Shown here one piece after another: positions 1 through 12,246 of a stretch of DNA of 64,000 nt. The translations under genes and the position numbers were made by a program. The first letter of the stretch is position 1, and each line of letters opens with the position of its first letter. The stretch covers positions 27,501 through 91,500 of the forward strand of contig NW_024751680.1 of the NCBI RefSeq assembly GCF_018991925.1. Reading direction: 5' to 3'. Under the pieces are notes generated by a model. The model did not search any database and had not been told where the DNA came from. It saw nothing but the letters and a program-made list of their open reading frames with translations. The stretch comes from Homarus americanus. Lineage: Eukaryota; Arthropoda; Malacostraca; Decapoda; Nephropidae.

Positions 1-29
1 TGGTGATATGCGCATTGAAACACTAAAAG

Positions 30-250
30 GAAGTATAACGTCAAATGCGCCTTTAAAATAAGCTAATATGAAGTATATCGTCAAATGCGCCTTTTAAAAT
101 AAGCTAATATGTATAACGTCTAATGCGCCTTTAAAATAAGCTATGCATAACGTCAAATGCGCCTTTAAAATAAGCTAACAGAAATATAACGTAAAATGCG
201 CCTAAAATAAGCTAATAAAGAAGTATAACTTAAAATGCACCTTTAAAACA
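30..250. repeat. AT-rich tandem satellite, about 40-bp unit
   Basis: About six imperfect copies of a roughly 35-45 bp unit containing the words TATAACGTCAAATGCGCC and TTTAAAATAAGCTAAT. Copies differ by substitutions and short indels, and the first lies at the window edge, so the array may extend upstream. No coding potential is seen. Confidence 0.9.
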
Positions 251-464
251 AAATAAGTAACACAATGCGTACAGGATAAAATTCAATAGCAGCGTCACTC
301 TTATAAGATATACATTCATACACTTATACACTTAAAGTATTGTTTTGGTAAAGTATACATTAGTTGCAAGGAGTTAAAATACAGTAGAAATAGATTATAT
401 AAGTGATAGGTAATAGGGACTAATGTATTATTGTATTGAAGGTGACGCGAGGCATACAGGCATC

Positions 465-530
465 GTCTATATATACTCTCTCTCTCTCTATATATATTTC
501 TCTCTATATCTCTGTCTCTCTTCTATATTC
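465..530. repeat. CT/TA microsatellite
   Basis: Alternating TATATA, CTCTCTCT and TCTCTATATCTC runs. The flanking sequence, 251-464 and 531-610, is AT-rich with no recognisable gene. Confidence 0.85.
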
Positions 531-611
531 TGTTTAGTTGTTTTACGGTATTGGAAATTTTCTTGATATAATAATTTAATAACAATAATAATAGTAGTAC
601 TAATTATAGTA

Positions 612-955
612 ACTGGTTGGTTTGGTGATTAGTGAGTTGATTAGTTAGTTGATTATTTGGTTGGTTAGTTGATTGAAGTTGCTGGTTGGTTTGTTGGTTA
701 GTTGATTAGTTGGTTGGTTAGTTGGTTAGTTGCGGTTAGTTGATTGAGTTAGTTGGTTAGTTAGTTAGTTATTTGGTGTTGATTAGCTGGCTGGTTAGCT
801 GGTTGGTTAGTTGATTAGCTAGTTGGTTGCTGGTTAGTTTGTTGGTTAGTTGATTGGTTAGCTGGTTGTTTGTTGGGTTAGTTGGTTAGTTAGTTGGTTG
901 TTTGTTGCTAGTTAGTTAGCTGGTTAGCTGCTGGTTGGCTGGTTGGTTTAATAGG
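612..955. repeat. GTTGGTTA-type short tandem repeat
   Basis: Degenerate array of GTTGGTTAGTTGATTAG words with a basic 4- or 8-base rhythm (GTTA/GTTG). It is G/T-rich on this strand and has no reading frame of interest. Confidence 0.85.
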
Positions 956-1018
956 TTGTTACCTGGCTGACAGACTACAGTATATGGTGGATAGATGAGT
1001 AACTGACTGGTTCGTTGG

Positions 1019-1330
1019 ACTTACTGACTGAGTGACTGAACGTAGCTGATCGATCATTGGCTTACTACCGGGAGTGACTGAACGAGGCCGACTGATCTGT
1101 TGGCTTACTGACTGAGTGACTGAACGAGTAGCTGACTGGATCGCTGGCTTACTGACTGAGTGACTGAACGAGTAGCTGACTGACTCGGTGGCTTACTGAC
1201 TGAGTGACTGAACGAGTAGCTGACTGGATCATTGGCTACTGACCGAGTGACTGAACGAGTAGCTGACTGACCTGTATTGGCTTACTGACTGATGAGTGCT
1301 TGACTGACTGACTGACTGACTGACTGTCGG
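1019..1330. repeat. 44-bp minisatellite built on GACTGACTGA
   Basis: Unit starts GCTTACTGACTGAGTGACTG and recurs at 1103, 1147 and 1191, an exact 44-bp spacing, with decayed copies on both sides. It ends in a pure GACT run at about 1303-1326. Confidence 0.9.
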
Positions 1331-1357
1331 TTGATTCAATAGTCTTGCGCTGAGTGG

Positions 1358-1410
1358 CTGGGTGGGTGGGTGGGTGGGGTGGGTGGTGGGGGGGTGGGGT
1401 GGGTAGGAGG
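1358..1410. repeat. GGGT-rich tract
   Basis: Successive GGGTGGGTGGGTGGG words with more than four closely spaced G-runs, so the + strand could form a G-quadruplex. It directly precedes the large purine minisatellite. Confidence 0.8.
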
Positions 1411-1469
1411 CCAGCCAGCTGTCTGTATGCTGTGTAGGGCAAGGGGAAGAGAGGGAGGGTGGGCAATGG

Positions 1470-4400
1470 TGTGTGGGGGATGAGGAGGGTAGAGGAGGGA
1501 TGAGGAGAGGGTAGAGGAGGGATGAGGAGAGGGTAGAGGAGGGGTGAGGGAGAGGGTAGAGTGAGGGGATGAGGAGAGGGTAGAGGAGGGGATGAGGAGA
1601 GGGGTAGAGGAGGGGATGAGGGAGAGGTAGAGGAAGGATGAGGAGAGGGTAGAGGATGGCGAGGAGAAGGTAGAGGGAGGGGATGAGGAGAGGGGTAGAG
1701 GGAGAGGGGATGAGAGAGGGGGAGTGAGGATGAGGAGAGGGTAGAGGAGGGATGAGGAGAGGGTAGAGGGAGGGGATGAGGAGAGGGTAGAGGAGGGATG
1801 AAGAGAGGGTAGAGGGAGGCATGAGGGGAGAGGGGTAGAGGAGGGGATGAGGAGAGGGGTAGAGGAAGGAGGGAGAGGGTAGAGTGAGGGATGAGAGAGG
1901 GTAGAGTGTGGGATAGAGGAGAGGGTAGAGGAGGGATGAGGAGAGGGTAGAGGAGGGATGAGGAGAGGGTAGGAGGAGGGGATGAGGAGAGGGTAGAGTG
2001 AGGGGATGAGGAGAGGGTAGAGGAAGGATGAGGAGAGGGTAGAGGAGGAGGAGAGGAGGTAGAGGGGATGAGGAGAGGGTAGAGGAGGGATGAGGAGAGG
2101 GTAGGAGGAGGATGAGAGGGGAGTGGAGGGATGAGGGAGAGGTAGAGGAAGGATGAGGAGAGGGAGAGTGAGGGATGAGGGGAGAGGGTAGAGTGGATGA
2201 GGAGAGGGTAGAGGAGGGGATGAGGAGAGGGTAGAGTGAGGGGATGAGGGGAGAGGGTAGAGGAGGATGAGGAGAGGGGTAGAGAGGGGATGAGGGAGAG
2301 GGTAGAGTGGGGGATGAAGAGAGGGTAGAGTGAAGGATGAGGAGAGGGTAGAGGGAGGGATGAGGAGAGGGTGGGGAGTGAGGGAAGGAGAGGGGTAGAG
2401 GAGGGAATGAGGGGAGAGAGGAGGGGATGAGGAGGGGTAGAGGGAGGGAGGAGGAGAGGTAGAGGAGGGAAGGGAGAGGGTAGGGAGAAGGATGAGGAGA
2501 GGGTAGAGTGAGGGGATGAGAGGGGAGGAAGGATGAGGAGAGGGTAGAGGAGGGGATGAGGGAGAGGGGAGGGAGGAGGGGATGAGGAGAGGGTAGAGTG
2601 AGGGAGGAGAGGCAGAGGAGGGGATGAGGAGAGGGTAGAGGAGGGGGATGAGAGAGGTAGAGTGAGGATGAGGAGAGGGTAGAGGAGGGGATGAGGAGAG
2701 GGTAGAGTGAGGGATGGAGGAGAGGGTAGAGGAGGGATGAGGAGAGGGTGGGAGGAGGGATGAGGAGAGGGTAGAGGAGGGGATGAGGAGAGGGTAGAGG
2801 AGGGGATGAGGGAGAGGGTGAGGAGGGGAGGAGGTAGAGGGAGGGGTGAGGGAGAGGGTAGAGTGAGGGATGAGGGGAGAGGTAGGGAGTGAGGGGATGA
2901 GGAGAGGGTAGAGTGAGGGGATGAGGAGAGGGTAGAGGAGGATGAGGGAGAGGGTAGAGGGAGGCATGAGGGAGAGGGTAGGGAGGAGGGATGAGGAGAG
3001 GGTAGAGGAGGGATGAGGAGAGGGTAGAGTGAGGGATGAGGAGAGGGTGGGGAGGAGGGGATGAGGGAGAGGGTGAGGAGGGATGAGGGAGAGGGTAGGG
3101 AGGAGGGAGGAGAGAGGGTAGAGGAGGGGATGAGGAGAGGTAGGGAGGGGATGAAGAGGGGGGAGGAAGGAGAGGGGAGGAGGGATGAGGAGGGTGGAGG
3201 GAGGTGAGAGGAGAGGGTAGAGGAGGGATGAGAGGGGTAGAGGTGGGATGAGAGGGGAGTGAGGGGATGAGGAGAGGGTAGAGTGAGGGGATAAGGAGAG
3301 GGTAGAGGAGGGATGAGAGGGTGAGTGAGGATGAGGAGAGGGGTAGAGTGAAGGATGAGGGAGGGGTAGAGAGGAGGATGAGGGAGAGGGTAGAGGTGGG
3401 GAAGGAGAGAGGTGGGGAGTGAGGGGATGGGAGGAGAGGGTAGAGGAGGGGATGAGGGAGAGGGTAGAGGAGGGATGAGGAGAGGGTAGAGAAGGATGAG
3501 GAGAGGGTAGAGGAGGGGATGAGGGAGAGGGGTAGAGGGGATGAGGAGAGGGGAGGAGGGGATGAGGGAGAGGTAGAGTGAGGGGATGAGGGAGGGGAGA
3601 GTGAGGGATGAGGGAGAGGGTAGAGGAGGGGATGAGGAGAGGTAGAGTAAGGGATGAGGAGGAGGAGGAGGGAGGGAGAGGGGTAGAGTGGGAGGGATGA
3701 GGAGAGGGTAGAGTGAGGGGATGAGGGGAGAGGGTAGAGTGAGGGAGGAGGAGAGGGTAGAGGAGGGATGAGGAGAGGTGGGTAGAGGAGGAAGGAGGAG
3801 AGGAGAGTGAGGGATGAGGAGAGGGGTGAGAAGGATGAGGAGAGGGGTAGAGGAGGGATGAGGAGAGGGTAGGAGGAAGGATGAGGGAGAGAGGTAGGTG
3901 AGGGGATGAGGAGGTAGAGTGAGGGATGAGGGGAGGGTAGAGTGAGGGGATGAGGGAGAGGGTAGAGTGAGGGATGAGGAGAGGGTAGAGTGAGGGGATG
4001 AGGAGAGGGTAGAGGAAGGATGAGGAGAGGTAGGGAGGGAGGGATGAGGAGAGGGGTAGAGGGAGGGATGAGGGGAGAGGGGTAGGTGAGGGATGAGGGG
4101 AGGGTAGGGGAGGAGGGGATGAGGGAGAGGGTAGAGGAGGGGATGAGGAGAGGTAGAGGAGGGGACAGAGGAGAGGGGTAGGAGGAGGGGATGAGGGGAG
4201 AGGGGTAGAGGGAGGGATGAGGGGAGAGGGGTGGGGAGGAGGGATGAGGGAGAGGGGGTAGAGTGAGGGATGAGAGAGGGTTGAGGAGGGGATGAGGAGA
4301 GGGGTAGAGGAGGGGATGAGGGGAGAGGGGTAGAGTGAGGGGATGAGGAGAGGGTAGAGTGAAGGAGAGGAGAGGGTAGAGGAGGGGATGAGGAGAGGGT

Positions 4401-6865
4401 AGAGGAGGGATGAAGAGAGGGTAGGAGGAGGGGACAGAGGAGAGGTAGAGGGAGGGATGAGGAGAGGGTAGAGGGGATGAGGAGAGGGGTAGGAGGGATG
4501 AGGAGAGGGGGAGGAGGGGATGAGAGAGGGTAGAGTGAGGGATGAGGAGAGGGGTAGAGGATGAGGAGAGGGTAGAGGAGGGATGAGGGAGAGGGAGAGT
4601 GAGGGATGGAGGAGAGGGTAGAGGAGGGGATGAGGAGAGGGGAGTGAGGGATGAGAGAGAGGGTAGAGGAGGGGATGAGAGGGTAGAGTGAGGATGAGGA
4701 GAGGGTAGAGGGAGGGATGAGGGAGAGGGTAGAGTGAGGGATGAGGGAGAGGGTAGAGTGGGAGGGGATGAGGGAGGGGTAGAGGGAGGGATGAGGAGAG
4801 GTGGTAGAGGAGGGATGAGGGAGAGGGTAGAGGAGGGATGAGGAGGTAGAGTGGAGGGTGAGGAGAGGGGTAGAGGAGGGGATGAGGAGAGGGGTGGAGA
4901 GTGGAGGGGATGAGGAGAGGGTAGAGGAGGGGATGAGGAGAGGGGTAGAGTGAGGGGATGAGGAGAGGGTGGGGAGTGGAGGGATGAGGAGAGGGGAGAG
5001 TGAGGGATGAGGGAGAGGGTAGAGGAGGGATGAGGAGAGGGGTAGAGGAGGGATGAGGAGGGTAGAGGAGGATGAGGAGAGGGAGAGGAGGGATGAGGGA
5101 GGGGTAGGTGGAGGATGAGGGAGAGGGGTGGAGTGAGGGATGAGGAGAGGGGTAGAGGAGGGATGAGGGAGAGGGTAGAGGAGGGATGAGAGGAGGTAGG
5201 AGGAGGGATGAGGAGAGGGTAGAGGAGATGAGAGGAGGGGTAGAGGAGGGGATGAGGGAGGTGGGGAGAGGGTAGGAGAGGGGTAGAGGAGGGATGAGGA
5301 TAGGTAGAGTGAGGGATGAGGAGAGGGTAGAGGAGGGGATGAGGAGAGGGTAGAGTGGAGGGATGAGAGAGGGTAGTGTGGAGGGAGGAGAGGGTAGAGG
5401 AGGGATGAGGAGAGGGGTAGAGTGAGGGATGAGGAGAGGGTAGGAGGAGGGGAGAGGAGAGGGGAGAGTGAGGGGATGAGGAGAGGGGAGAGTGAGGGAT
5501 GAGGAGAGGGGGGTAGAGGGAGGGATGAGGGAGAGGGTGAGGAGTGAGGGGATGAGGAGAGGGTAGAGGAAGGATAGGGAGAGGGGTAGAGGAGGGATGA
5601 GGAGAGGGTAGAGGGGAGGGGATGAGGAGAGGGGTAGGAGTGAGGGATGAGGAGAGGGTAGAGGAGGGATGAGGAGAGGGTGTAGGTGAGGGATGAGGAG
5701 AGGGGTAGAGGAGGGACAGAGGAGGGAGGTAGAGGAGGGATGAGGAGAGGGTAGAGGAGGGGATGAGGAGAGGGTAGAGGAGGGATGAGGAGAGGCGAGG
5801 TGAGGGGATGAGGAGAGGTAGAGGAGGGATGGAGGAGGGGAGGAGGGATGAGGGAGAGGGTAGAGTGAGGGATGAGGAGAGGGGGGGAGGAGGGATGAGG
5901 AGAGGGTAGAGGAGGGATGAGGGAGAGGGTAGAGGAGGGGATGAGGGGAGGGGGGGGGAGGGGATGAGGAGAGGGGTGGGGAGGGAGGAGAGAGGAGAGG
6001 GGTAGGAGGAGGGTGAGGGGAGAGGGGGTGAGTGAGGGGTGGAGGGAGAGGGTAGAGTGAGGGGATGAGAGGTGGGAGGAGGAGGGTGAGGGAAGGGGGA
6101 GGAGGGGATGAGGAGAGGGGTAGAGGAGGAAGGAGGAGAGGTAGGAGGAGGGGTGAGGAGAGGGAGAGTGAGGGGAGGAGAGGGTAGAGTGAGGGGAGTG
6201 GGGAGGAGGGGATGAGGGAAGGTAGGGAGGGATAGAGGAGAGGGTAGGAGTGAGGGATGAGGAGAGGGTAGAGTGAGGATGAGGAGGGTAGAGGAGGGAT
6301 GAGGAGGGGTAGAGTGAGGGATGAGGAGAGGGTAGAGGAGGGGATGAGGGAGAGGGGAGAGGGAGGGAGAGGGGTAGAGGAGGGATGAGGAGAGGGTAGA
6401 GTGAGGGGATGAGGAGAGGGGTAGGGGAGGGGGATGAGGGGAGGGTAGAGGGACAGAGGAGAGGGGAGGAGGAAGAGAGGGAGAGTGAGGGATGAGGGAG
6501 AGGTAGGGTGAGGGAGGAGGAGAGGGGAGGGTGAGGGGGGGGGGTGAGGGGATGAGGGAGGGTAGAGGAGGGAGGAGGTAGAGGGGAGGGATGAGGAGAG
6601 GGGTAGAGGAGGGGATGAGGAGAGGTGAGGAGGATGAGGAGAGGGTGGAGTGAGGGGTGAGGAGGGGAGGAGGGGTGAGAGGTAGAGGAAGGATGAGGGG
6701 AGGGTAGAGGAGGGATGAGGAGAGGGCAGAGTGAGGATGAGGGAGAGGGTAGAGTGAGGGGATGAGGAGAGGGTAGAGTGAGGGGATGAGGGAGAGGGTA
6801 GAGTGAGGGATGAAGAGAGGTGGGTAGAGGAGGGGATGAGGAGAGGGGAGTGAGGGAAATAGGGG
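1470..6865. repeat. 5.4-kb purine-rich minisatellite, 22-23 bp unit
   Basis: The unit is close to GATGAGGAGAGGGTAGAGG followed by AGG or AGGG, repeated roughly 240 times with many small indels and substitutions (GAGTGAGGG and GAAGGATG variants). The + strand is almost entirely A/G, with one or two T per unit. The complementary strand has few stop codons, so reading frames of more than 1,800 codons made of Ser/Pro/Leu/His/Tyr run through it. These follow from base composition and are not genes. The tract has triplex and G-quadruplex potential. Confidence 0.95.
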
Positions 6866-7023
6866 TGAAGAGGAACAGGAGCCATGTTGAAGGGGTTGAG
6901 GGGAAAGGAGTAATGTGTAGCATGGAAGATGAGGGGAGTAAGGGAAGACAGGGTGAGTAGGAAAATATACATACTTATTACATATTATCTACACACGTAC
7001 ACACATACATATGCATACACACA

Positions 7024-7055
7024 GGACCACACACACACACACACACGCACACACA
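7024..7055. repeat. (CA)n microsatellite
   Basis: ACACAC run with a single CG interruption. The region 6866-7480 is otherwise AT-rich unique sequence with no gene I can support. Confidence 0.9.
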
Positions 7056-7489
7056 ATGGGTAATCTGCACCCCAGACGAATTATGGGATCGACCTTCATT
7101 TTTTTATACCTTTTCGTTTTGTAAGTGCACATGTTGGTTTGGCTTTTGAACTATGGTACCTCAGTAAAACTCTCAAAATACGAGACCTTTTTCATTGTTT
7201 ATTGCAGTGTTTTATTTATGGTCTGTATATAATCTTAACTGTGGCTAAGTAAACTGCATGAAATGTGTAATAAAAATATACAGAAAATATAATAGATGAT
7301 TTTATGGACGTATATAAAATTATTCAAGCTTAGTGTAGTAATTAAAGGTAAATTATTTAACATTATGTACAGAAACAAGATTAATAAAAACAAAGATTCT
7401 TGATTCATGGAAGGCAGATTTCTAAAAACAATGTTGACACAGTGTAGGTAAAGCACTCAGTGCCCAGCACTGTGCTAGCCACCACTGTA

Positions 7490-8100
7490 ATTGACGTTAT
7501 CGCCGCCATAATTCCATTTTAAATCTGGCTGTGTTATCCTCCAAGAGAAACACATTTCCATCGCCATGATCATCTTGTGCGATAATAATGTCGCCATGGT
7601 ACGATATCGAGCTTCAGAGTCGGCAACCTGACGCGGTACCGCACGCGCCGCCTCGTACTTGCCAGATGCGTTAGTGCTTTCCTTCTAAAAAAAAAATGCC
7701 TGGTTAATTTGAATATGGGAGTCCATTTAAAGACGTAACATGGCGGCAGTAGTTGTTGGTGGTATGATTTATGCTAGCCAATCCGCCGTAAATATTGATT
7801 AAATAACTGTGACATGATCATCATTTAAATCTCCGCCTCGCCCCTCTGTCCCAGCTCCAACTTGTTGCCTTTTGGATCGTCGGTTTATCCCGGGGAGATC
7901 GAGTCCCCGGGCTATGGGTTCTATGTTATGGGCAATAAGGGGAGATTCTGGTGTAATTGCGGTGATGAGGGTCTCCGCGTGTCCAGGATGGCCGGTTAAT
8001 CCCCTGTTCTGGCGGCAGATGGCGTCTCGCTCGTTGACGGACAATAGGCAGCGAATTTAGTGGGTACTACTTTCGCGACGACTGGCCCTCAAGTCTTAAC
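7490..8100. other. CpG-containing unique segment, function unknown
   Basis: This stretch has many more CpG dinucleotides than its surroundings, for example at 7617-7665 and 7825-8060. Short open frames exist on both strands (81 codons minus, 7799-8044; 62 codons plus, 7872-8060), but neither resembles a family I recognise. It could be a promoter or first exon of an unseen gene, or a decayed mobile element. Confidence 0.3.
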
Positions 8101-9480
8101 ACCTCCTCATTATTCTACTTAACGCATACTTTTATTTACCCAAAGTAGCCTATATACGAACGTACTTAAGATTTCATGTTAGAGGGATTAAACTAATTGA
8201 AAAGAAGTATGGCGTTGGCAGCTGAGGAAGCACCTGTCGATATGTGCTGGTAAACAGTTGCACCGAGTTGGAAAAAAAATTATTTATTCTCTTAATGCTT
8301 CAGCGAGTCATTATTCTGTCTGTTGCTCATAGATACTTTCGGGTTATATATGAGACGGAGAGTTCTCAAAATCTTACCATAGTTTACAATAAAAGCGAAA
8401 CAAATTCTGACATGGAAGCATAAAATTGCCGCTCAAGCTGTGAGTGAAAACTTAGGTCATGTTTCAAATTGTATCGTCCAATAATTGGGTTTATATATGT
8501 AACAGAAAAACAGAATAAACAACAGACAACCTTTATGTTGTTGTACGTTATGATACCCAAAATGCTATTTCAGGATTGATAAACATCTCTGGTGAGTATT
8601 TGAAGTATAATTTGACCATTGTTTACTTGAACGAAATGCCGCTAAAAGTTGCTCCATTATTCGTTGGCATTCTTGCATTCATCGGTTTCATTCAAGCAAA
8701 AGCCGAAGATCAAAGGTACCATTCAGAAATAACGCATTTCGTCCCTAAAATTTTTGTTCGTTTATTTGATCGATTTATACCAATACTAATTCTCTAGGGT
8801 CTAGGTAAAATAATAACATGCATAGTTGTCTCTCGGAGCGCATCTCACTTAACCCAGGTCCAAACTTGCGTCCAAATCATGTTAACACCGACCGGCGTTA
8901 AAATCATGTAAACACGGACGTCCACCGCCCCTGAACCGAAATGAGAGGTGAAACGGACTAAACAGGGCTTCACCAACTCTAAAATGGAGATGAAACGCTC
9001 AATTGTCTAGCATCGTTTTGTTTTCCCGAGCAAATACATTGTTTGTTTAAAATTTCCTGCGGTGGGGAGGTTAGGAGGAGGGAGAATGAGGGAGGAAGGA
9101 GGACAAGGGCGACTACCGTTTAAGTCCTGACCAAAATGATTCTGGTAAAGGTTCTTAACGTTTATTTCTCCGTAATTGGAAGTATGAATAGGTATTTAGT
9201 AAGAGCACGATAGAGCCTCAGAGCAACTTGGGCGCCATTTAGATTGGAATTTGATATCGTAACCTCAAGTGAACCAGTTAAATGCAGCCACACGTAAGTG
9301 GTTAGGGACAAAAAATAACGTACGAACCTTTTTAGACTTCTAGATCCAAATAAATGATTAACCTTCCCATGAGCCCAATGATAATTTACAACATTTTAGT
9401 ATATGAAATGACTAATGTTGTGATGTTTTCATTAGATGTTTTAACTTTTGACTCACTGATGTCCAAATAAATTGTTCTTG
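8101..9480. other. Non-repetitive sequence with no supported gene
   Basis: Apart from the possible signal-peptide exon, this stretch has no long frames, RNA genes or repeats that I can support. A purine-rich patch lies at about 9060-9110. Confidence 0.5.
8636..8715 (+). CDS. Possible first coding exon with a signal peptide (unidentified)
   Basis: An ATG at 8636 opens a frame whose first 22 residues read MPLKVAPLFVG, then a strongly hydrophobic stretch (ILAFIGFIQA) and a charged turn (KAEDQ). This is the pattern of a cleavable signal peptide. The frame meets a possible donor GTACC at 8716, leaving phase 2. A pyrimidine-poor but recognisable acceptor (TTTCAG at 8568-8573) and a strong donor GTGAGT at 8589 lie just upstream, so spliced leader exons are possible. 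No downstream partner exon was found and I do not recognise the protein. A chance frame of 73 codons is the alternative. Confidence 0.25.
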
Positions 9481-9487
9481 TAATATA

Positions 9488-9501
9488 GTGTGTGTGTGTG
9501 T

Positions 9502-9539
<38 letters not shown>
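9488..9539. repeat. (GT)n microsatellite
   Basis: GTGTGT run with one GG interruption at about 9501. Confidence 0.95.
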
Positions 9540-9541
<2 letters not shown>

Positions 9542-9719
9542 CAGTGAAACAAAAGACACTTGAGAAATGAAAACTTATCAAAGACAATACAAAAATGTGA
9601 AGGGAAATAGAAGTTATCGATCAGTCATCCATTCACTCACTCAAAGTCTCGGATATAGTGAACTCGCCTCTGAGGAACTATAAGTCGCTCTAACACAAAC
9701 GAGTTATCCTCTCCACTCA

Positions 9720-10140
9720 CATTCCAGCGATGGGTGCCACCTTGTTAAGTCCAACAACGGTATTTCTCGTGTGGCACTGTGTCCTCAAGAGTGCGTGAGG
9801 CCTGCGGTGCAAGCACTGAATGAAGCCCGTGTCTCTCCGTTCGAATTCCATCACTTGGCACACCCTTAAAGGTATCTCAAAATTTGTGGCACTGTTCTCC
9901 TAAAGAATGCCGGCGGCGTGGCCCTGTGGTTTTGAGGACAGGAAGGACATTCTCAATCGTCCCCTGTCCCCTGAGTTCGAATCTCCTGTCATTACAGAGT
10001 ACCATCAACCTGGAGGCACAGTGACTACAGACTGAACAAGCCTCTCACTCATCTTGTGTACCCAGGTTCGAATCTCCACCGCGTCGCTTACCTTAAAGAC
10101 ACCACAAATGAGACACCTGTGGAGAAAACTCCAACACGGT
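9720..10140 (+). repeat. Three tandem tRNA-like (SINE-like) modules
   Basis: Three box-B-like words occur at about 9838 (GTTCGAATTCCATC), 9974 (GAGTTCGAATCTCC) and 10066 (GGTTCGAATCTCC). The box B consensus of tRNA-derived SINEs is GGTTCGAATCC. At least two modules are followed by a related segment starting CCTTAAAG and ending in GTGGCACTG or GACACCTGTGG. No complete tRNA cloverleaf was found. I infer a decayed tRNA-derived SINE cluster. Confidence 0.5.
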
Positions 10141-10261
10141 GCTTGAGGAGAGAGTGCCAGCCTCTGTGGCACTCGGGAGGCCAGTGAGGAGGTGGGAGAG
10201 TTATGGGGAAGAGGTGAGAGGGGAGATAAGAGAGGCAGGGTGGGAGAGGAGGGAACACCTG

Positions 10262-10660
10262 CTTGTAGGGGCTGATACCCCCTCCCTCCCTTTTTATCCT
10301 TTGTTTGTCCTTGTCTCATCTCCTTCCTCTCAATCACTTCCTTTTTTTTCTGTTCTGTCCGTTCTTCTCTTTCTATACTTTTCCTTTATCTGTTGTCCTT
10401 TTATCTCTCTTCTATTCTTTCCTCTACCTCTTTCTTTCTATACTTAATATACTTATTTTATCTTAATTCTTCTCCTTTATGTCTTTACCTACATTCCATT
10501 CTTCCTTTTCCATTCTTCACTTTTTCCTTTCCTTTCTTTTATTTGAATCCCATGACCCCTTTCTTTATCCACCCACCCTTCTTTTCTCCTCTGTACCTAT
10601 AATTCGCCCCTCTTTCCATCTCATGTCTATCCCCTTTCTACCTTCTAACCTATACCTCTA
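10262..10660. repeat. Pyrimidine-rich (CTTT/CCTT) low-complexity tract
   Basis: The + strand is mostly C and T (CTTTCTATACTTTTCC, TTCTTCTCTTTC), giving overlapping low-complexity Ser/Phe/Leu frames that are not credible genes. From 10661 to 11150 the sequence is AT-rich and unique, with no gene seen. Confidence 0.75.
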
Positions 10661-11147
10661 TGTAAGTAAGTCACCACACCTGTTAATTAACCTATAACTT
10701 AAATTAATTACAACACCTGCTTTAAACCCTAAACTAATTATAACATTACCACCTGTTAATTGCTTATTTTGATCTATCAATTATAATGTCAAGTTGGTCA
10801 CATTTATAATAAACTCTACTAATCGCTGAGTCACACGCGTAAACACCCTCGAACACGGTTTATCCCGAACACTTTCATTACACTTGAAATGTAAATAACG
10901 TTTAGAGAATTTGAATAGTATGGCCGCTAAGTTGTCAGTTTTTTTTTTATCGAGTTTTTGTTGAGGCGTTAGTGTCTCTAACTAACCTAACCAACCTATG
11001 AATTATTAGAGTAGAGGCTGGGTCACCAACCCTCAGATATGATAATGTAATCCTGATTGATTAACTCATGACTCACATCAATTCAAAGCCGTGTTGACTT
11101 AGACCTCATAAACCACACCTAATATCACCACAGTATAATAAATCACT

Positions 11148-11300
11148 CGTTATTATTATTATATATATATATTATTATATATTATTATTATTATATATTA
11201 TTATTTTATTAATTTATGATAATTATGTCTATTGATAAAAACATTTTAATCGTTGTTTATTTTAATTTTATATTATTATCATTAATATTAATCCTTTTAT
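11148..11300. repeat. TTA/TATATT AT-rich microsatellite
   Basis: TTATTATTATTATATATATA runs with variants up to about 11300. Confidence 0.85.
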
Positions 11301-11834
11301 TAACATTATTGGTCCATATCATCATCCACTGTCAGCTAACACTTTACCTTTCCGGGCCAGCCTTTAACAAACATAAGTATTTAAGTAAGTAATATCGCTC
11401 TCTGTAACATACCAGGCGGCGTGGACACAAACAGGGCGCGTAGGGTGCCCAGACAGGGGTGGAGACGGGTAGGCACGCTGAGGGGGTAGGTGTGTCCAGA
11501 TAAACGGGGCGGGACGACGTGGTATCAGCGACAGTAAACATGACTGGCACGTGTTGAGCAGTGACAACACTCTTGCCACCCGTGATAACTACTACACACA
11601 GACACACTATAAAGCTCCCACCTGTGCCCTCCCTCCGTCCTCTCCCTGTCAGACCACTTTCCTTCCTTGACATTGATCTCCTTCCTCTTCCTCCCTCTCT
11701 CCGACATCTATCTCCTCCTGTCTCTTATTTCTTCCCTAAAGATATCTCCTTCTCTCCTTCCTCATACCCACCTCGATTAATCCCTCTTCCATCCCTCTCC
11801 TATTTACCGTCACTGCCTTCCCACTTCTCTCCTT

Positions 11835-11965
11835 CCCACCACTACTACTTTCATTCCAATTACTGCCACCACTATTACTACTACTAACCACTACTACGAT
11901 TACTACCACTACTATTACTACCACTACTATTACTACTATTACCATCACCGCCCCACACACAATAA
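11835..11965. repeat. (ACT)n trinucleotide tract
   Basis: CACTACTACT and ATTACTACTA words dominate. The neighbouring pyrimidine-rich block 11620-11835 generates spurious frames on both strands. Confidence 0.85.
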
Positions 11966-12246
11966 TAACCTCCATGCTCTACTTTTAACACCGGCCTCAC
12001 ACTGACACCATCAAAATACCATGAATTCGTCCTCCATCTACTGTGAAACGAGAGAATTTGAACCCGACCAATTTCAAGCCTTAAAACAACATAGGCGTGA
12101 CTAACCAGCTCTCAGGAGGGCATTGGCAGAGAAATGAATGACCTCTAAATACAGGTAAATGGTCCTAAAATGGCCTTAAACCTCATTACAAAACCGGGTC
12201 TTTAAATGCCCTGAGACAGACGTTAATTACTCCCCTAAGAAGAGAG

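Noticed and set aside
1236..6972. Two minus-strand open frames of almost 1,900 codons rich in Ser, Pro, Leu and His
   Set aside because: They lie wholly on the 22-23 bp minisatellite, are open in more than one phase because the complementary strand has few stop codons, and show no domain.
10066..10080. Functional tRNA gene near the GGTTCGAATCTCC box
   Set aside because: No complete acceptor, D-arm and anticodon-arm pairing could be drawn around the box B-like word.
11344..11887. Overlapping frames on both strands near 11.3-11.9 kb
   Set aside because: No family features, overlapping alternatives on both strands, and pyrimidine-rich bias; no splice-supported structure.
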